NCBI GenBank assembly: GCA_013288845.1
Contig: JABDBB010000012.1
Location: forward strand, 1 to 34,005
Source: Chlamydiota bacterium
Lineage (GTDB): Bacteria > Chlamydiota > Chlamydiia > Chlamydiales > Criblamydiaceae
DNA length: 34,005 nucleotides
Reading direction: 5' to 3'
Shown here: piece after piece, positions 18,096 to 26,374 of the stretch
Position numbering within the stretch: the stretch's first letter is position 1
Layout of the letters: each line of letters opens with the position of its first letter
Position numbers and translations under genes: made by a program
Notes under the pieces: model-generated
The model's database searches: none
Told to the model about the DNA's origin: nothing
The model's input: the letters and a program-made list of their open reading frames with translations, nothing else

Positions 18096-18107
18096 AATTC
18101 GCGCAGC
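18096..18107. repeat. Fragment of a repeat-element end
   Basis: AATTCGCGCAGC matches the left border of copy 4 and the inverted right borders of copies 1 and 4, but the rest of the element is missing. Copy 3 begins 17 bp later, so this may be a remnant of an earlier insertion or deletion. Confidence 0.45.
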
Positions 18108-18124
18108 ATAAGAGGAGCTTACTA

Positions 18125-18321
18125 CGCGCAGCGTTTGGAGTGCGGTGACTTGTCACCGCTTTGCCCTCGACTCGACTTGTCGGAGCGCTGTAAGCGATGT
18201 TTTTGTATTTATAGATTTTCAAAAATTTGTTAAAAAAAAGTCTGTAATTTTTTAAAAGCGCCTCGACAAGTCGAGTCGAGGGCAAAGCGGTGACAAGTCA
18301 CCGCACTCCAAACGCTGCGCG
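18125..18321 (-). repeat. Palindromic repeat element, copy 3 (197 bp, opposite core orientation)
   Basis: The same arms and nested palindromes as the other copies, but the core is reversed: GTATTTATAGATTTTCAAAAA is the complement-strand version of the core in copy 2. With copy 2 it forms an inverted pair around the S9 peptidase gene. The right arm runs into the leader of the nuclease gene and supplies a spurious upstream reading frame (GTG ACA AGT CAC, giving MTSHRTPNAAR). Confidence 0.92.
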
Positions 18322-18355
18322 TGTTAAACGCTTCCTACATAAAAGGAACCTATCT

Positions 18356-19624
18356 ATGCAAGAAATACACCTTATTTGCGCTGCCGACATTCATTTAGGA
18401 AGACATGTAGGGCGTTCAGGAGAAAAATCTTTTGTCATTCATACCTGGGAAAGGCTGATAGAAACCTGCCTCACAACTACACCAAAAATAGATGCGTTGT
18501 TATTGGCCGGTGATATACTGGATAGCAACGGTTTATTTATTGAAATGTCCGGCTTGATTAAAAAAGGGATCAGGCGCCTTATTGAACGGGGAATAGAGGT
18601 GATTGCGATAGCGGGAAATCACGACGCTAAAATTCTCGAACGCATTCATGCCTCCATGAATCTTCCCGGATTTTCCCTTCTCGGATCTAAAGGGGAGTGG
18701 GAAAGGCGTACCTGTACTTTCGGAAATAGGGTTCTTCATATTGACGGACTGTCTTTTACCTCTTCGTTTATGCAGGAAAATCCTTTTTCGCATTATAAAT
18801 TAGAAAATGTTTCTGATGAGGAAATTTTAATAGGACTTCTCCATTGTGATTGGGAGGTATCCGGGAGTAAGTATGCTCCCGTTAGGAAATCGGATTTCCT
18901 CTCAGGATCACACCGGGCTTGGTTTTTAGGTCATGTGCATATCCCTAGAGAATTATCGCAAAAACCACTCATCCGTTATTGCGGTTCTTTGCAGGGATTA
19001 GATAAAAGTGAATCCGGTTCCCGAGGGGCTTTGCACATCACCATAGATTCCGGAGGAAACATTGCCTCTAAAGAAATTCCTTTGGCGTATTTGTATTGGG
19101 ATAAACTCGAAATAGATGTAACCGATTTACAATCAGACGATTGGGAAAGTGAGCTTTTGGAAAAAACGGATTCTGTCATAGCCGGAAAGATTCTCGGATC
19201 GGAACATTTGATTGAAGAGATCGGATTGCACCTTATTTTTACGGGAAGAACAAAATTTTTTAGGGAGCTACGCCGCAATATCGGTAAATTTTTTGCAAGA
19301 GAGGGGGCGGCAATTGTCGTGCAGGAGCATCGAATTCCCTATTTTATTGAGTCCATAGACAACCAAACACGACCGGCTTACGATATTGAACGATTAAAAG
19401 AAGGAAATGATCCGGTGGCTATTCTGGCAAAGAAATTATGCGAATATAAAGAAAATCCTTTATTGCCCGAGTACCTTCAAGAATATATGGAGACTGAATT
19501 TCGGAATGATTCTTCTTTTAGACAATGTGAATCGGCTTTTCCTTCTAAAGAAGAATATTGTGAATTATTTTTAAGTCGCGGATATGAATTATTGGATGAA
19601 TTACTTGCTCAAAAACAGATGTAA
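18356..19624 (+). CDS. Mre11/SbcD-like metallophosphoesterase (YhaO type)
   Basis: DNA-repair nuclease subunit that would work with the SbcC/Rad50-like protein encoded next. 422 residues from the ATG at 18356, which has AAAGGAA upstream; a longer frame starts inside repeat copy 3 and is rejected. Phosphoesterase motifs occur in order: D11-x-H13 (AADIHLGRH), G-D (52-53), G-N-H-D (87-90), H163 (GLLHCDW) and G-H-V-H (192-195). These supply the two-metal site. The C-terminal ~170 residues resemble the capping/adaptor part of YhaO/SbcD. The stop is 2 bp before the next ATG, so the pair is cotranscribed. Manganese dependence and strand polarity are family expectations only. Confidence 0.9.
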   Translation: MQEIHLICAADIHLGRHVGRSGEKSFVIHTWERLIETCLTTTPKIDALLLAGDILDSNGLFIEMSGLIKKGIRRLIERGIEVIAIAGNHDAKILERIHASMNLPGFSLLGSKGEWERRTCTFGNRVLHIDGLSFTSSFMQENPFSHYKLENVSDEEILIGLLHCDWEVSGSKYAPVRKSDFLSGSHRAWFLGHVHIPRELSQKPLIRYCGSLQGLDKSESGSRGALHITIDSGGNIASKEIPLAYLYWDKLEIDVTDLQSDDWESELLEKTDSVIAGKILGSEHLIEEIGLHLIFTGRTKFFRELRRNIGKFFAREGAAIVVQEHRIPYFIESIDNQTRPAYDIERLKEGNDPVAILAKKLCEYKENPLLPEYLQEYMETEFRNDSSFRQCESAFPSKEEYCELFLSRGYELLDELLAQKQM

Positions 19625-19626
19625 AC

Positions 19627-22600
19627 ATGAAAATAAAAAAAATAACTTTTCATAAACTCCCCGGTTTTAAACACGGTGGATTTACCCTTTCCTCCTTATC
19701 GCCCTCTTTAAATATTATTGCGGGTCCGAACGGATCGGGAAAAACGTCAATTTGTCTGGCTGTGCAAAAACTTTTATGGCCTGAGAAATATAAAAACTTC
19801 TCTCCGGCATCTGTCGAGAGTGAGTGGGAGTATCAACAACATTCGTTTTCTATGAGTTTGGAAGAGGGAAACAGGGTTGTGGGAAAGGAGGGGAATGAAT
19901 ATATCAATCTTCTTCCGGGTGAACATCTTTCTTCCTGTTTTAATATGACGTTGGACGAGATATTTACGGCAGATGACAGGGAATTTGCCCATAACATTTC
20001 CAAAGAAATTGCAGGTGGTTATGATATTTGCGAAGCAGAAAAGCAACTTTTTGTTGCTCCTAACATACGGCAGGCTCTTAAAGACCGGAATTCTGCAAAA
20101 GATCTATTCGATCAATATCTAAAAAAACAAAAATCTTTGGAAAAAGATAAAGAGTCTTTGCCGGATCTGGAAGAGGCGATACAAAAAACCGGTGAAGCGG
20201 TCAATCGTGTACAGACTTTAAAAAAAGTTATCGAGGCTAAATCATTATTATCAGACATCGAAGAATCCGAAATCAAGGTACAAAAATTTCCGGAACAAAT
20301 TGTCTCTGCAAAAATTGATCCGACCGATTGGATAGAATACAAAAAATACGCCGAACAAGCTGAAGAAATTTCTTTAGACATCGAAAAACTTAAGCTCTTA
20401 ATAAACGATCCGGCAAATGTATTCGGATCGGAAAATCCGGATCCGGTTTCCGATGACGAAATCGAAAGTGAATCAGAAAGAATTCGTAGAATCAGAAAAT
20501 TACAGGATGATAAACTCTACAAAATTATGCCGGCTTACGAACAGGCACGTCTGGCCCTCGATAATCATGCCCGTTTTTTAGGAGTTCTTCAGCCGGATTC
20601 CATGAACAATTTTCACATAGAAAATCCGGATCTGATCCATATTGCCCTGGAAAAAACGGAAATTTCCGGAGTCAAAATAGAGGGGATTCGCGCGCAAATC
20701 AATGTATATTCGGATATACCGGATTCGACCGGCGAAAATAGTCATGCGGGTATCGAAATTTTAACCGAGCTGACCGGATTTCTCCGCTCCCGGCGTAGGG
20801 AAACTGCTTTATGTATCCTCGGAATTTTGTCGTCTGCAGCATATTTTTTTGCATTTCCTTTTTATCATCCGTTTATGCTCCTTTTATCGCTCCCTTTATT
20901 GTTCGTTTTTTTACAAACATCGGTCGATCTATATAAAATCCGGGAGCTGAAAAGAAGATATAGCAGATCTTCTTCCTCTTTGCCTGTCAATTGGAAATTT
21001 TCTTCTGTATTGCAACATCTTTTCGATTCTACAGAGATATATGCAAAAGAAATTCTTCAGAAGGAACAAAGTAAAGAAAAAAAACGGCTGCTAAAAATCC
21101 TGGAGGAAGAGGAAAAAGTATATCACGTTTATCTAAATGACCTGCTATCTCTTGGAAAAGACTGCGGAATGGAATTCCCTTCGATTTCCCGCTACCGTTT
21201 TGCCGGATATTTTAAAGAGCTTCACGAAGCACGTCTCGCTTTTAAAATTGCAGAAAATGAACTGGAACGTATTGAAAAACGATTTAATGAGGAAGATTTT
21301 CTTCGAAGAAAATTTATCTCCCGTTTCAATTTTTCCTTTTCTGATACCGATGAACCGGAAAAAATTCATGAGGCTCTTGTAAAAAAAATCCTGGGAATAA
21401 GAAAAATTCAAACGTCAATCCGAGAACTTGCCGCACTCGATAAAAAACTTTCCTGCTCTCAGGAAAAAGCAAAAGAGATCCTGACCAAAACAAACTGTGT
21501 AGAAAATCCGCGTCAATTACAACAATTTGTGTCACTGTTACCGGCCTATCGCGATCTTTGTCGTGTTTTGGAGGAACAAAAAAATCGTTTCGAAAATTTA
21601 AAAAGGGAATTAGGAGAAAATTCGGACCTCATCGAAAAGGATATCGATTTTTTACGCGAAGACTTAATAAAAGAAGAGGACCGGGCATCAGCCTACACAA
21701 AACTATGTGAAGACAGAGCTGTACTGAAAAATCGTCTACATGAAATGGAAACTTCCTTCGAAGGGCAAACTCGTTCTCTACACTATACCAACAAATGTGA
21801 TGAGGTAAAAAAGGCAGCTCTTCGATTTGCAGGAAACTCTCTGACGGCTCTCTTGATTAAAGAGGTCGAAGAGGCATACGTCAATGACTCACGTCCCCAA
21901 ATTTTACGACTCGCCGATGAGCGATTTCGCAGATTTACCAAAAATGCTTTTTCTCTCCGGACTCCTAAAAAAAATGATAGGGGATTATCGACTTTTGAAG
22001 CGATCCACAACGCGACAGGGGAATGTAGAGCCATCGATGCTTTATCCGGAGGGACAAGAATTCAACTTCTGATTGCTGTTCGCCTCGCATTTCAATCGGA
22101 TAGCGAAAAAGTACATCCGACTCTGCCTTTATTTTTGGACGAAGTGTTGGCCAATTCGGATCCGGAAAGATTCAATGCTGTCTCCGAAGTGTTGGCAGAA
22201 TTAGCCAACGAAGGGAAACAGATTTTTTATTTCACCTGCAATCCGGAAGAAATTCCTAAATGGAAAGAAAAAAGGCCGGACCTCTTTACTTTCGATCTGG
22301 CTGAAATACAAAAAGAAGAGGCTTTCATTAAATTCCCGCTATTGAATCGATCGGTCATTCCTAAAGCGATTCCCCGGCCCGAGAGCGAGTGCATGGTGTC
22401 CTATGCTCAGTTGCTTAAAATTCCGGCTTTGAACGTCAGCCGGCCGCTTGAAATGGCTTCAGTCTATTATTTATCCCATACCCCTGAATTGCTGTATCGC
22501 CTTCTTAATGCAGGTATTTCTGTCTACGGTGATTATATCTCCCTAAAACCGGACGATATACAAAAAAAATTCTCCGACGTTTTTTTCGACATGGAAAAGC

Positions 22601-22986
22601 GCAAAAAAATCCTGGAACGTTTTTATCAGATCAAAAATATCGGAAGGGGAACGCGGGTCCCGGCATCAGCCTTCGAAGAAAAATTTGTTCCTAAACACAG
22701 AGCGCATGAATTGCTGGTTCTCTCCCGAGAATTGGACGATGATGCAAAGAAAATTATGGAAGTCCTTGATTCTAAAAGTGATGCAAGAGTTAAGAGTCTG
22801 CAGAAAAGGACTGTCGAAGGAATCAGGAAGCACTTTATCGAATCGGGCTTTCTCGATGAAAGGCCTGCCCTCGACAACAAGGAAATCCGCAGGGAGCTCT
22901 TCCCTTATATATTAGATGAAACGGATCAAACCTTTCTCGATTGTCTCCTATTATCTCATGACGTTTTTGAGGTGTCCTCTATTTAA
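19627..22986 (+). CDS. SbcC/Rad50-like ATPase with membrane hairpin (YhaN-like) and C-terminal extension
   Basis: SMC-type ATPase of 1119 residues, partner of the upstream nuclease. Walker A GPNGSGKT is at 33-40, the ABC signature LSGGT at 806-810, and Walker B LFLDEVL with D838-E839. Coiled coils flank the centre. Instead of a zinc hook (no C-x-x-C) the middle has a strongly hydrophobic 44-residue stretch (393-436), probably two membrane helices, as in the YhaN group. About 235 residues follow the ATPase head after residue ~885, containing helical segments and no motif I recognise; this tail is unusual for the family. The gene starts 2 bp after the nuclease stop with no strong Shine-Dalgarno, suggesting translational coupling. 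A membrane-tethered DNA-end processing role is inference. Confidence 0.9.
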   Translation: MKIKKITFHKLPGFKHGGFTLSSLSPSLNIIAGPNGSGKTSICLAVQKLLWPEKYKNFSPASVESEWEYQQHSFSMSLEEGNRVVGKEGNEYINLLPGEHLSSCFNMTLDEIFTADDREFAHNISKEIAGGYDICEAEKQLFVAPNIRQALKDRNSAKDLFDQYLKKQKSLEKDKESLPDLEEAIQKTGEAVNRVQTLKKVIEAKSLLSDIEESEIKVQKFPEQIVSAKIDPTDWIEYKKYAEQAEEISLDIEKLKLLINDPANVFGSENPDPVSDDEIESESERIRRIRKLQDDKLYKIMPAYEQARLALDNHARFLGVLQPDSMNNFHIENPDLIHIALEKTEISGVKIEGIRAQINVYSDIPDSTGENSHAGIEILTELTGFLRSRRRETALCILGILSSAAYFFAFPFYHPFMLLLSLPLLFVFLQTSVDLYKIRELKRRYSRSSSSLPVNWKFSSVLQHLFDSTEIYAKEILQKEQSKEKKRLLKILEEEEKVYHVYLNDLLSLGKDCGMEFPSISRYRFAGYFKELHEARLAFKIAENELERIEKRFNEEDFLRRKFISRFNFSFSDTDEPEKIHEALVKKILGIRKIQTSIRELAALDKKLSCSQEKAKEILTKTNCVENPRQLQQFVSLLPAYRDLCRVLEEQKNRFENLKRELGENSDLIEKDIDFLREDLIKEEDRASAYTKLCEDRAVLKNRLHEMETSFEGQTRSLHYTNKCDEVKKAALRFAGNSLTALLIKEVEEAYVNDSRPQILRLADERFRRFTKNAFSLRTPKKNDRGLSTFEAIHNATGECRAIDALSGGTRIQLLIAVRLAFQSDSEKVHPTLPLFLDEVLANSDPERFNAVSEVLAELANEGKQIFYFTCNPEEIPKWKEKRPDLFTFDLAEIQKEEAFIKFPLLNRSVIPKAIPRPESECMVSYAQLLKIPALNVSRPLEMASVYYLSHTPELLYRLLNAGISVYGDYISLKPDDIQKKFSDVFFDMEKRKKILERFYQIKNIGRGTRVPASAFEEKFVPKHRAHELLVLSRELDDDAKKIMEVLDSKSDARVKSLQKRTVEGIRKHFIESGFLDERPALDNKEIRRELFPYILDETDQTFLDCLLLSHDVFEVSSI

Positions 22987-23007
22987 AACTTAGTTGTTTT
23001 CTAAGTT
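22987..23007 (+). terminator. Weak hairpin after the nuclease operon
   Basis: AACTTAG and CTAAGTT (7 bp, loop 7) directly follow the stop codon and are followed by GCTTCTTTT. The stem is AT-rich and the T-run interrupted, so this is a weak candidate intrinsic terminator. Confidence 0.35.
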
Positions 23008-23138
23008 GCTTCTTTTAAACAATTTAATGTTTTAATTATTTTGTTTTTGATCTATCTCCTTCTAAAAGGGAATGTTAGAAAAAGTATGTACAAAATTGGG
23101 GTAAAATCTTATATCTCAGTTTATGCAAGCATCCCTTT

Positions 23139-23202
23139 TCGGACAAGTCCGACCGGGGAAAGCGAAGGGTTCTCCCTCCGCATGCGCAAAATTTGCCCTA
23201 AA
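23139..23202 (+). other. Locally structured GC-richer segment before the small-protein genes
   Basis: The segment holds TCGGAC-aa-GTCCGA (23139-23152), then CCGGGGAAAGCGAAGGGTTC and a CGCATGCG palindrome. It sits in an otherwise AT-rich 242-bp gap, 27 bp or more before the start of the 69-aa gene, so it could be a structured leader or a decayed repeat. No known riboswitch or tRNA fold is evident. Confidence 0.25.
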
Positions 23203-23228
23203 TTCTGTTAATAACAAGGAGAAATGTT

Positions 23229-23438
23229 ATGGCACCACAAGATAAAAGAAACTTTTCAAATCAAAATGAAGGAACTAAATCTGTTCCGCAAGATAAAAAC
23301 GCACGTACTCCACAACAAGGAAATCGTGAAGATGTGAAAAAAGGCGATCAACAACGCCAAGGTAAAAATCCTCAGCATTCATCTTCACAAGATTATAACC
23401 GTGAAGGACATAATCCTAAGAATCCTAACCAAAGATAA
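23229..23438 (+). CDS. Small disordered Gln/Asn-rich hydrophilic protein
   Basis: 69 residues, almost entirely polar: rich in Q, N, K, D, R and P, with no hydrophobic core and repeated short K/Q/N/P units (QDKN, GKNPQ, NPKNPNQ). It is predicted to be intrinsically disordered, like small hydrophilic stress proteins. AAGGAG lies 8 bp before the ATG, supporting real translation. It is the first of three tiny disordered genes before a ferritin-like stress gene, suggesting shared regulation. No family recognised; desiccation or osmotic protection is inference from composition and context. Confidence 0.72.
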   Translation: MAPQDKRNFSNQNEGTKSVPQDKNARTPQQGNREDVKKGDQQRQGKNPQHSSSQDYNREGHNPKNPNQR

Positions 23439-23474
23439 TTTGGTTTTTCGATCACGTTCTGTGGTCTCGTAAAA

Positions 23475-23520
23475 AGAGAAAGAGTGTTCTTTCCGTATGG
23501 AAACGAATATCTCTTTCTCT
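23475..23520 (+). terminator. Composite hairpin terminator or attenuator
   Basis: Outer arms AGAGAAAGAG and CTCTTTCTCT pair perfectly over 10 bp. An inner TTTCC-gtat-GGAAA stem lies in the loop. It is followed by GTTATTTAGTATATTTTTTTT, giving a T-rich run. It sits between the 69-aa and 47-aa genes and probably ends or attenuates the first transcript. Confidence 0.6.
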
Positions 23521-23569
23521 GTTATTTAGTATATTTTTTTTCATAAACCGTAAAAAAGGAGAGTTTATT

Positions 23570-23713
23570 ATGGTTACAAAAAACAAAAAAAGTTCATCTA
23601 AGAATTGTAAACAATCTTGTTCTACTTCAACACCTTGTTCATCTAAATCACCCGCAGCTCCTTCAAAAAGCAGCTCCTCTATGGGAAAAGGTACTTCTTC
23701 ACGCTCAAAATAG
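23570..23713 (+). CDS. Tiny Ser/Lys/Cys-rich disordered protein (47 aa)
   Basis: A short gene that starts with MVTKNKKSSSK and ends KGTSSRSK. Serine makes up about a third of it, with Lys, Thr, Pro and three cysteines (N-C-K-Q-S-C, T-P-C-S-S). AAGGAG lies 8 bp before the ATG, the same arrangement as its neighbours, which is the main support for such a small gene. No hydrophobic segment. The Cys spacing recalls the neighbouring 123-aa protein and the CsbD-like tail, hinting at metal or redox binding. Function unknown. Confidence 0.6.
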   Translation: MVTKNKKSSSKNCKQSCSTSTPCSSKSPAAPSKSSSSMGKGTSSRSK

Positions 23714-23790
23714 ATTGTCTTAAACATCTATCTATATTTTTTAGTTTATTTTGTTGTTTTTAATAATTTAATTAAAAAAAGAGGTGTTTT

Positions 23791-24162
23791 ATGACAACGG
23801 ATAAGAAAAATAATTCTTGTTCTTCAGATAAATCCTGCTCCGGGGATAAAAAAAATGTATCCCAAAATCCGGCGCAAAAACCTGTTCATCGCGACGTAAA
23901 ATCAGGTAATCAATCTTGCTGCGGTGCCGATAAAAACCGATCCGGTGTTCATGACGAAGCCGGCGATAGAGATTACGACGACAGAGCAAGAGGATATCCT
24001 CACGATGTCGACGTAGAACGTCAGGAACGTTCCCAAACCAATACACGCCCCTACATTGACGATATGGAAGAAAGCGAAAGGGAAGTGAACTGGGAACAAG
24101 GGAATAAAGACTTGGAAAATCAACCTCCAAGACGCAATCCTGAACGAACAGGTCGTGTATAA
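23791..24162 (+). CDS. Small hydrophilic protein with Cys-Asp-Lys-rich N-terminus
   Basis: 123 residues, highly charged and predicted to be disordered. The first 50 residues hold five cysteines in short units (NSCSSDKSCSGDKK, QSCCGADKN). The rest is acidic and basic with Arg, Asp, Glu and Pro-rich stretches and no hydrophobic core. GAGG precedes the ATG. The stop is 33 bp before the YciE/YciF-like gene, so the two are probably cotranscribed. No known family. The C-x-x-D-K units resemble the tail of the CsbD-like protein at 28595, suggesting a common ligand such as a metal ion; that is inference. Confidence 0.72.
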   Translation: MTTDKKNNSCSSDKSCSGDKKNVSQNPAQKPVHRDVKSGNQSCCGADKNRSGVHDEAGDRDYDDRARGYPHDVDVERQERSQTNTRPYIDDMEESEREVNWEQGNKDLENQPPRRNPERTGRV

Positions 24163-24195
24163 TTTAATAATATAATATTTTTTTAGGAGCTTTAT

Positions 24196-24714
24196 ATGGA
24201 AAACCAAACTTTACAACAGCTTTTTGTTGATATCCTTAGAGATATGTACAGCTGTGAACGGCAATTAGTTACTTTCCTGCCGGAAGTAATCAATGCAGTT
24301 TCTTTAAAAGAACTGAAAGAAACTATCCAAAAACATCTGGTTGAAACTCAGAATCAGGTAAGAAGAATAGAGAAAATTTTCTCTATCATCGGTTGCAACG
24401 CTACAGAAAATACTTGTGAAGCTATGCAAGGAATGGTACAGGAAACTCGTGAATTAGTAAAAACTTTCACAAGATCTCCTGTTCTTGATGCCGCTATTAT
24501 TGCTGCAGCTCAAAAAATTGAACATTATGAAATAGCGACTTACGGAACTCTAAAAAGTTTCGCTAAACAATTGGACTTCGAAAGCGAAGTTGTGGATCTT
24601 CTTCAGGATTCTTTGGACGAAGAAGGCGCTGCCGATAAAAAATTAACTAAAATCGCTGAAGGATCTTTCTTTTCAAGCGGTGTGAACAGAGAAGCTGCAA
24701 CTTCACGCAGATAA
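24196..24714 (+). CDS. YciE/YciF-family (DUF892) ferritin-like protein
   Basis: Four-helix ferritin-like protein of 172 residues, the standard family length. Recognisable motifs are L-F-V-D-I-L-R-D-M-Y-S-C-E-R-Q (E21), H-L-V-E-T-Q-N-Q-V-R-R-I-E (E50), the hallmark K-I-E-H-Y-E-I-A-T-Y-G-T-L (E109, H110, E112) and D-E-E-x-A-A-D-K-K-L-T (E142/E143, D147), together a di-metal site. Members are linked to osmotic and oxidative stress; the exact reaction is not established. It follows the disordered-protein genes and ends at a strong terminator. TAGGAG lies 8 bp before the ATG. Confidence 0.93.
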   Translation: MENQTLQQLFVDILRDMYSCERQLVTFLPEVINAVSLKELKETIQKHLVETQNQVRRIEKIFSIIGCNATENTCEAMQGMVQETRELVKTFTRSPVLDAAIIAAAQKIEHYEIATYGTLKSFAKQLDFESEVVDLLQDSLDEEGAADKKLTKIAEGSFFSSGVNREAATSRR

Positions 24715-24727
24715 TTCCTTTCTCTGA

Positions 24728-24756
24728 CCAAAACGGCAGGTTCTCTGCCGTTTTGG
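24728..24756 (+). terminator. Strong intrinsic terminator after the ferritin-like gene
   Basis: CCAAAACGGCAG-gttct-CTGCCGTTTTGG forms a perfect 12-bp stem followed by CTTTGTTTTT. It lies between convergent genes. The T-run is on the plus-strand side only, so it serves the upstream plus-strand unit. Confidence 0.9.
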
Positions 24757-24764
24757 CTTTGTTT

Positions 24765-26339
24765 TTATGAGTCTTCGTCGTATCCACAATAGAACTTAGC
24801 CGTTTCTAAATTTTTTTCACAGCCTAACTGACCGAATTCATAAGCTTTGGCCAGTCGGATACGAGCCTCACCATTCTTATGTGCAGCTTGAGTGTAATAT
24901 TCAAGAGCTTTTTTGTGATCTCTTTCACAGTCTAAATTACCGAATTCATATGCTTCGGCAAGTCGGACACAAGCCTCCTCATTATGATTCTCATCTGCAG
25001 CTTGAGTATAATATTCTAAAGATTTTTTGAGATCTATTGTACAACCTAATTCCCCCAATTCATATGCTCGGGCAAGTCGGAGTTGTGTATTCAAATCGCC
25101 TTGGTCTGCAGCCAGAGCATAATATTCAATAGATTTTTTGAGATCTATTTCACTAACTAAATCATCTCCGAATTCATATTCTTCGGCAAGTATGAGTTGT
25201 GCCTTCACGTTATGTTTAGTTGCAGCTAAAGTATAATGTTCAATGGCTTTTTGAGTATCTTGTTTCACTCTACGACCGGTTTTGTATAGCATGGCTAGTC
25301 GAAAGTTTCCACGTGAATCATAAGGATCTTTTGTAGCTTGAGTTACATATATCAAGGCTTTTTTATTGTGAGATTCATCCACAGGTAATAATTTTTCAAG
25401 CTTAAGTTGGGCTTCAACATTGTTTTGTTTGGCAGCTAAGGTGTAATATTTAATTTCTTCTGCGCTATTTGATAAACTATTATAGTATTTTGCAAGTGTT
25501 AATTGTGATTTTAGATGACCGGAGTTTGCTTTTGGAGTTAGGATCTCAATGATTTTTTTATCATAATCAGGGCGTTTTTCATCAGTACTTTTTAGATGCA
25601 CAAACAGCTTCATGGCATCTATATTGCCCAAAGCCACCGCTTTTATCAAATATTCCATACTCTTATCCAATTGATCGCGATTAAGGTATCCAAGTATAAA
25701 TAGGGCTTTCGAATCCTTCGTATCTTTTTTAGCAGCCTCGGTAAAGTATGCAATCGCTTGTGGGAGATATTTTTCCATTGTTTGTTCGTCTATTTGTACT
25801 TTATGGTCGTAGTTATGTAGACCGGTTAACCATATCAATGCTTTTCCATGATTTTGTTTGGCTGCCGCTTCAAGGTGTGTAAGAACTATTTTGATATTTG
25901 TTGGTAATCCGAGATTATTTATATGCAATTTTGCAAGTTGGTATTGCGCGTTCGCATCATTGTTTTTCGCAGCTTTTGTGTAGTACGCAATTGCGGAGCC
26001 AAGATCTTTTTTTACTCCGTCTCCTTTCCTGTACATGTCGCCGACTTTAGACTGCGCTACGGCATTCCCCTTATCTGCTAAAGTTTTTTGCTTTGAAAAA
26101 TTATTTAAATCGGAAGGAGGTGCTTTTTTAATACGTCCTAAATAAGAAAGAAGATGCATGGCGGCATACACGGCAATAACCATGGCAGGAATGATAACTG
26201 TAAAATATGAGGCTACTATTGCTATGACTTTGAATTTTTCCGTTTTATTGCGTTCGCTAAAAGGAGGGATTTTTGCAAGAGGATGAAAATACGTGTTATA
26301 AAAAGTATTAGCTCTTCCGGAAAGAGAGGAGACCGTCAT
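24765..26339 (-). CDS. Membrane-anchored Sel1-repeat protein (long paralogue)
   Basis: 524 residues. The N-terminal ~75 residues form a module shared with the next two minus-strand genes: S-G-R-A-N-T-x-Y-x-x-Y-F-H-P-L, a basic segment, then a long hydrophobic stretch (VASYFTVIIPAMVIAVYAAM). About twelve Sel1-like helical repeats follow (from about residue 95), with typical A-x-x-x-L-A-x-x-Y-E-x-G ... K-x-x-E-Y-Y-x-x-A-A spacing. The last repeats carry a conserved Cys (ELGC, NLDC, QLGC) where ordinary Sel1 repeats have G-V. Sel1 solenoids mediate protein binding and are common in host-interacting bacteria. The two-helix-like membrane module might be an inclusion-membrane-type anchor, but this is inference. 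Has its own promoter. Confidence 0.88.
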   Translation of the reverse strand: MTVSSLSGRANTFYNTYFHPLAKIPPFSERNKTEKFKVIAIVASYFTVIIPAMVIAVYAAMHLLSYLGRIKKAPPSDLNNFSKQKTLADKGNAVAQSKVGDMYRKGDGVKKDLGSAIAYYTKAAKNNDANAQYQLAKLHINNLGLPTNIKIVLTHLEAAAKQNHGKALIWLTGLHNYDHKVQIDEQTMEKYLPQAIAYFTEAAKKDTKDSKALFILGYLNRDQLDKSMEYLIKAVALGNIDAMKLFVHLKSTDEKRPDYDKKIIEILTPKANSGHLKSQLTLAKYYNSLSNSAEEIKYYTLAAKQNNVEAQLKLEKLLPVDESHNKKALIYVTQATKDPYDSRGNFRLAMLYKTGRRVKQDTQKAIEHYTLAATKHNVKAQLILAEEYEFGDDLVSEIDLKKSIEYYALAADQGDLNTQLRLARAYELGELGCTIDLKKSLEYYTQAADENHNEEACVRLAEAYEFGNLDCERDHKKALEYYTQAAHKNGEARIRLAKAYEFGQLGCEKNLETAKFYCGYDEDS

Positions 26340-26374
26340 GATTTTCCCTTATGTTTAAATATATTAATAAACTA

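Noticed and set aside
18290..18355. Extended N-terminus for the Mre11-like gene
   Set aside because: The extension is encoded by the repeat arm and the ATG at 18356 has a good Shine-Dalgarno and begins the conserved domain.
23123..23245. 40-codon frame beginning MQASLFGQ before the 69-aa gene
   Set aside because: No Shine-Dalgarno, overlaps the start of the well-supported 69-aa gene in another frame, and contains the structured segment.
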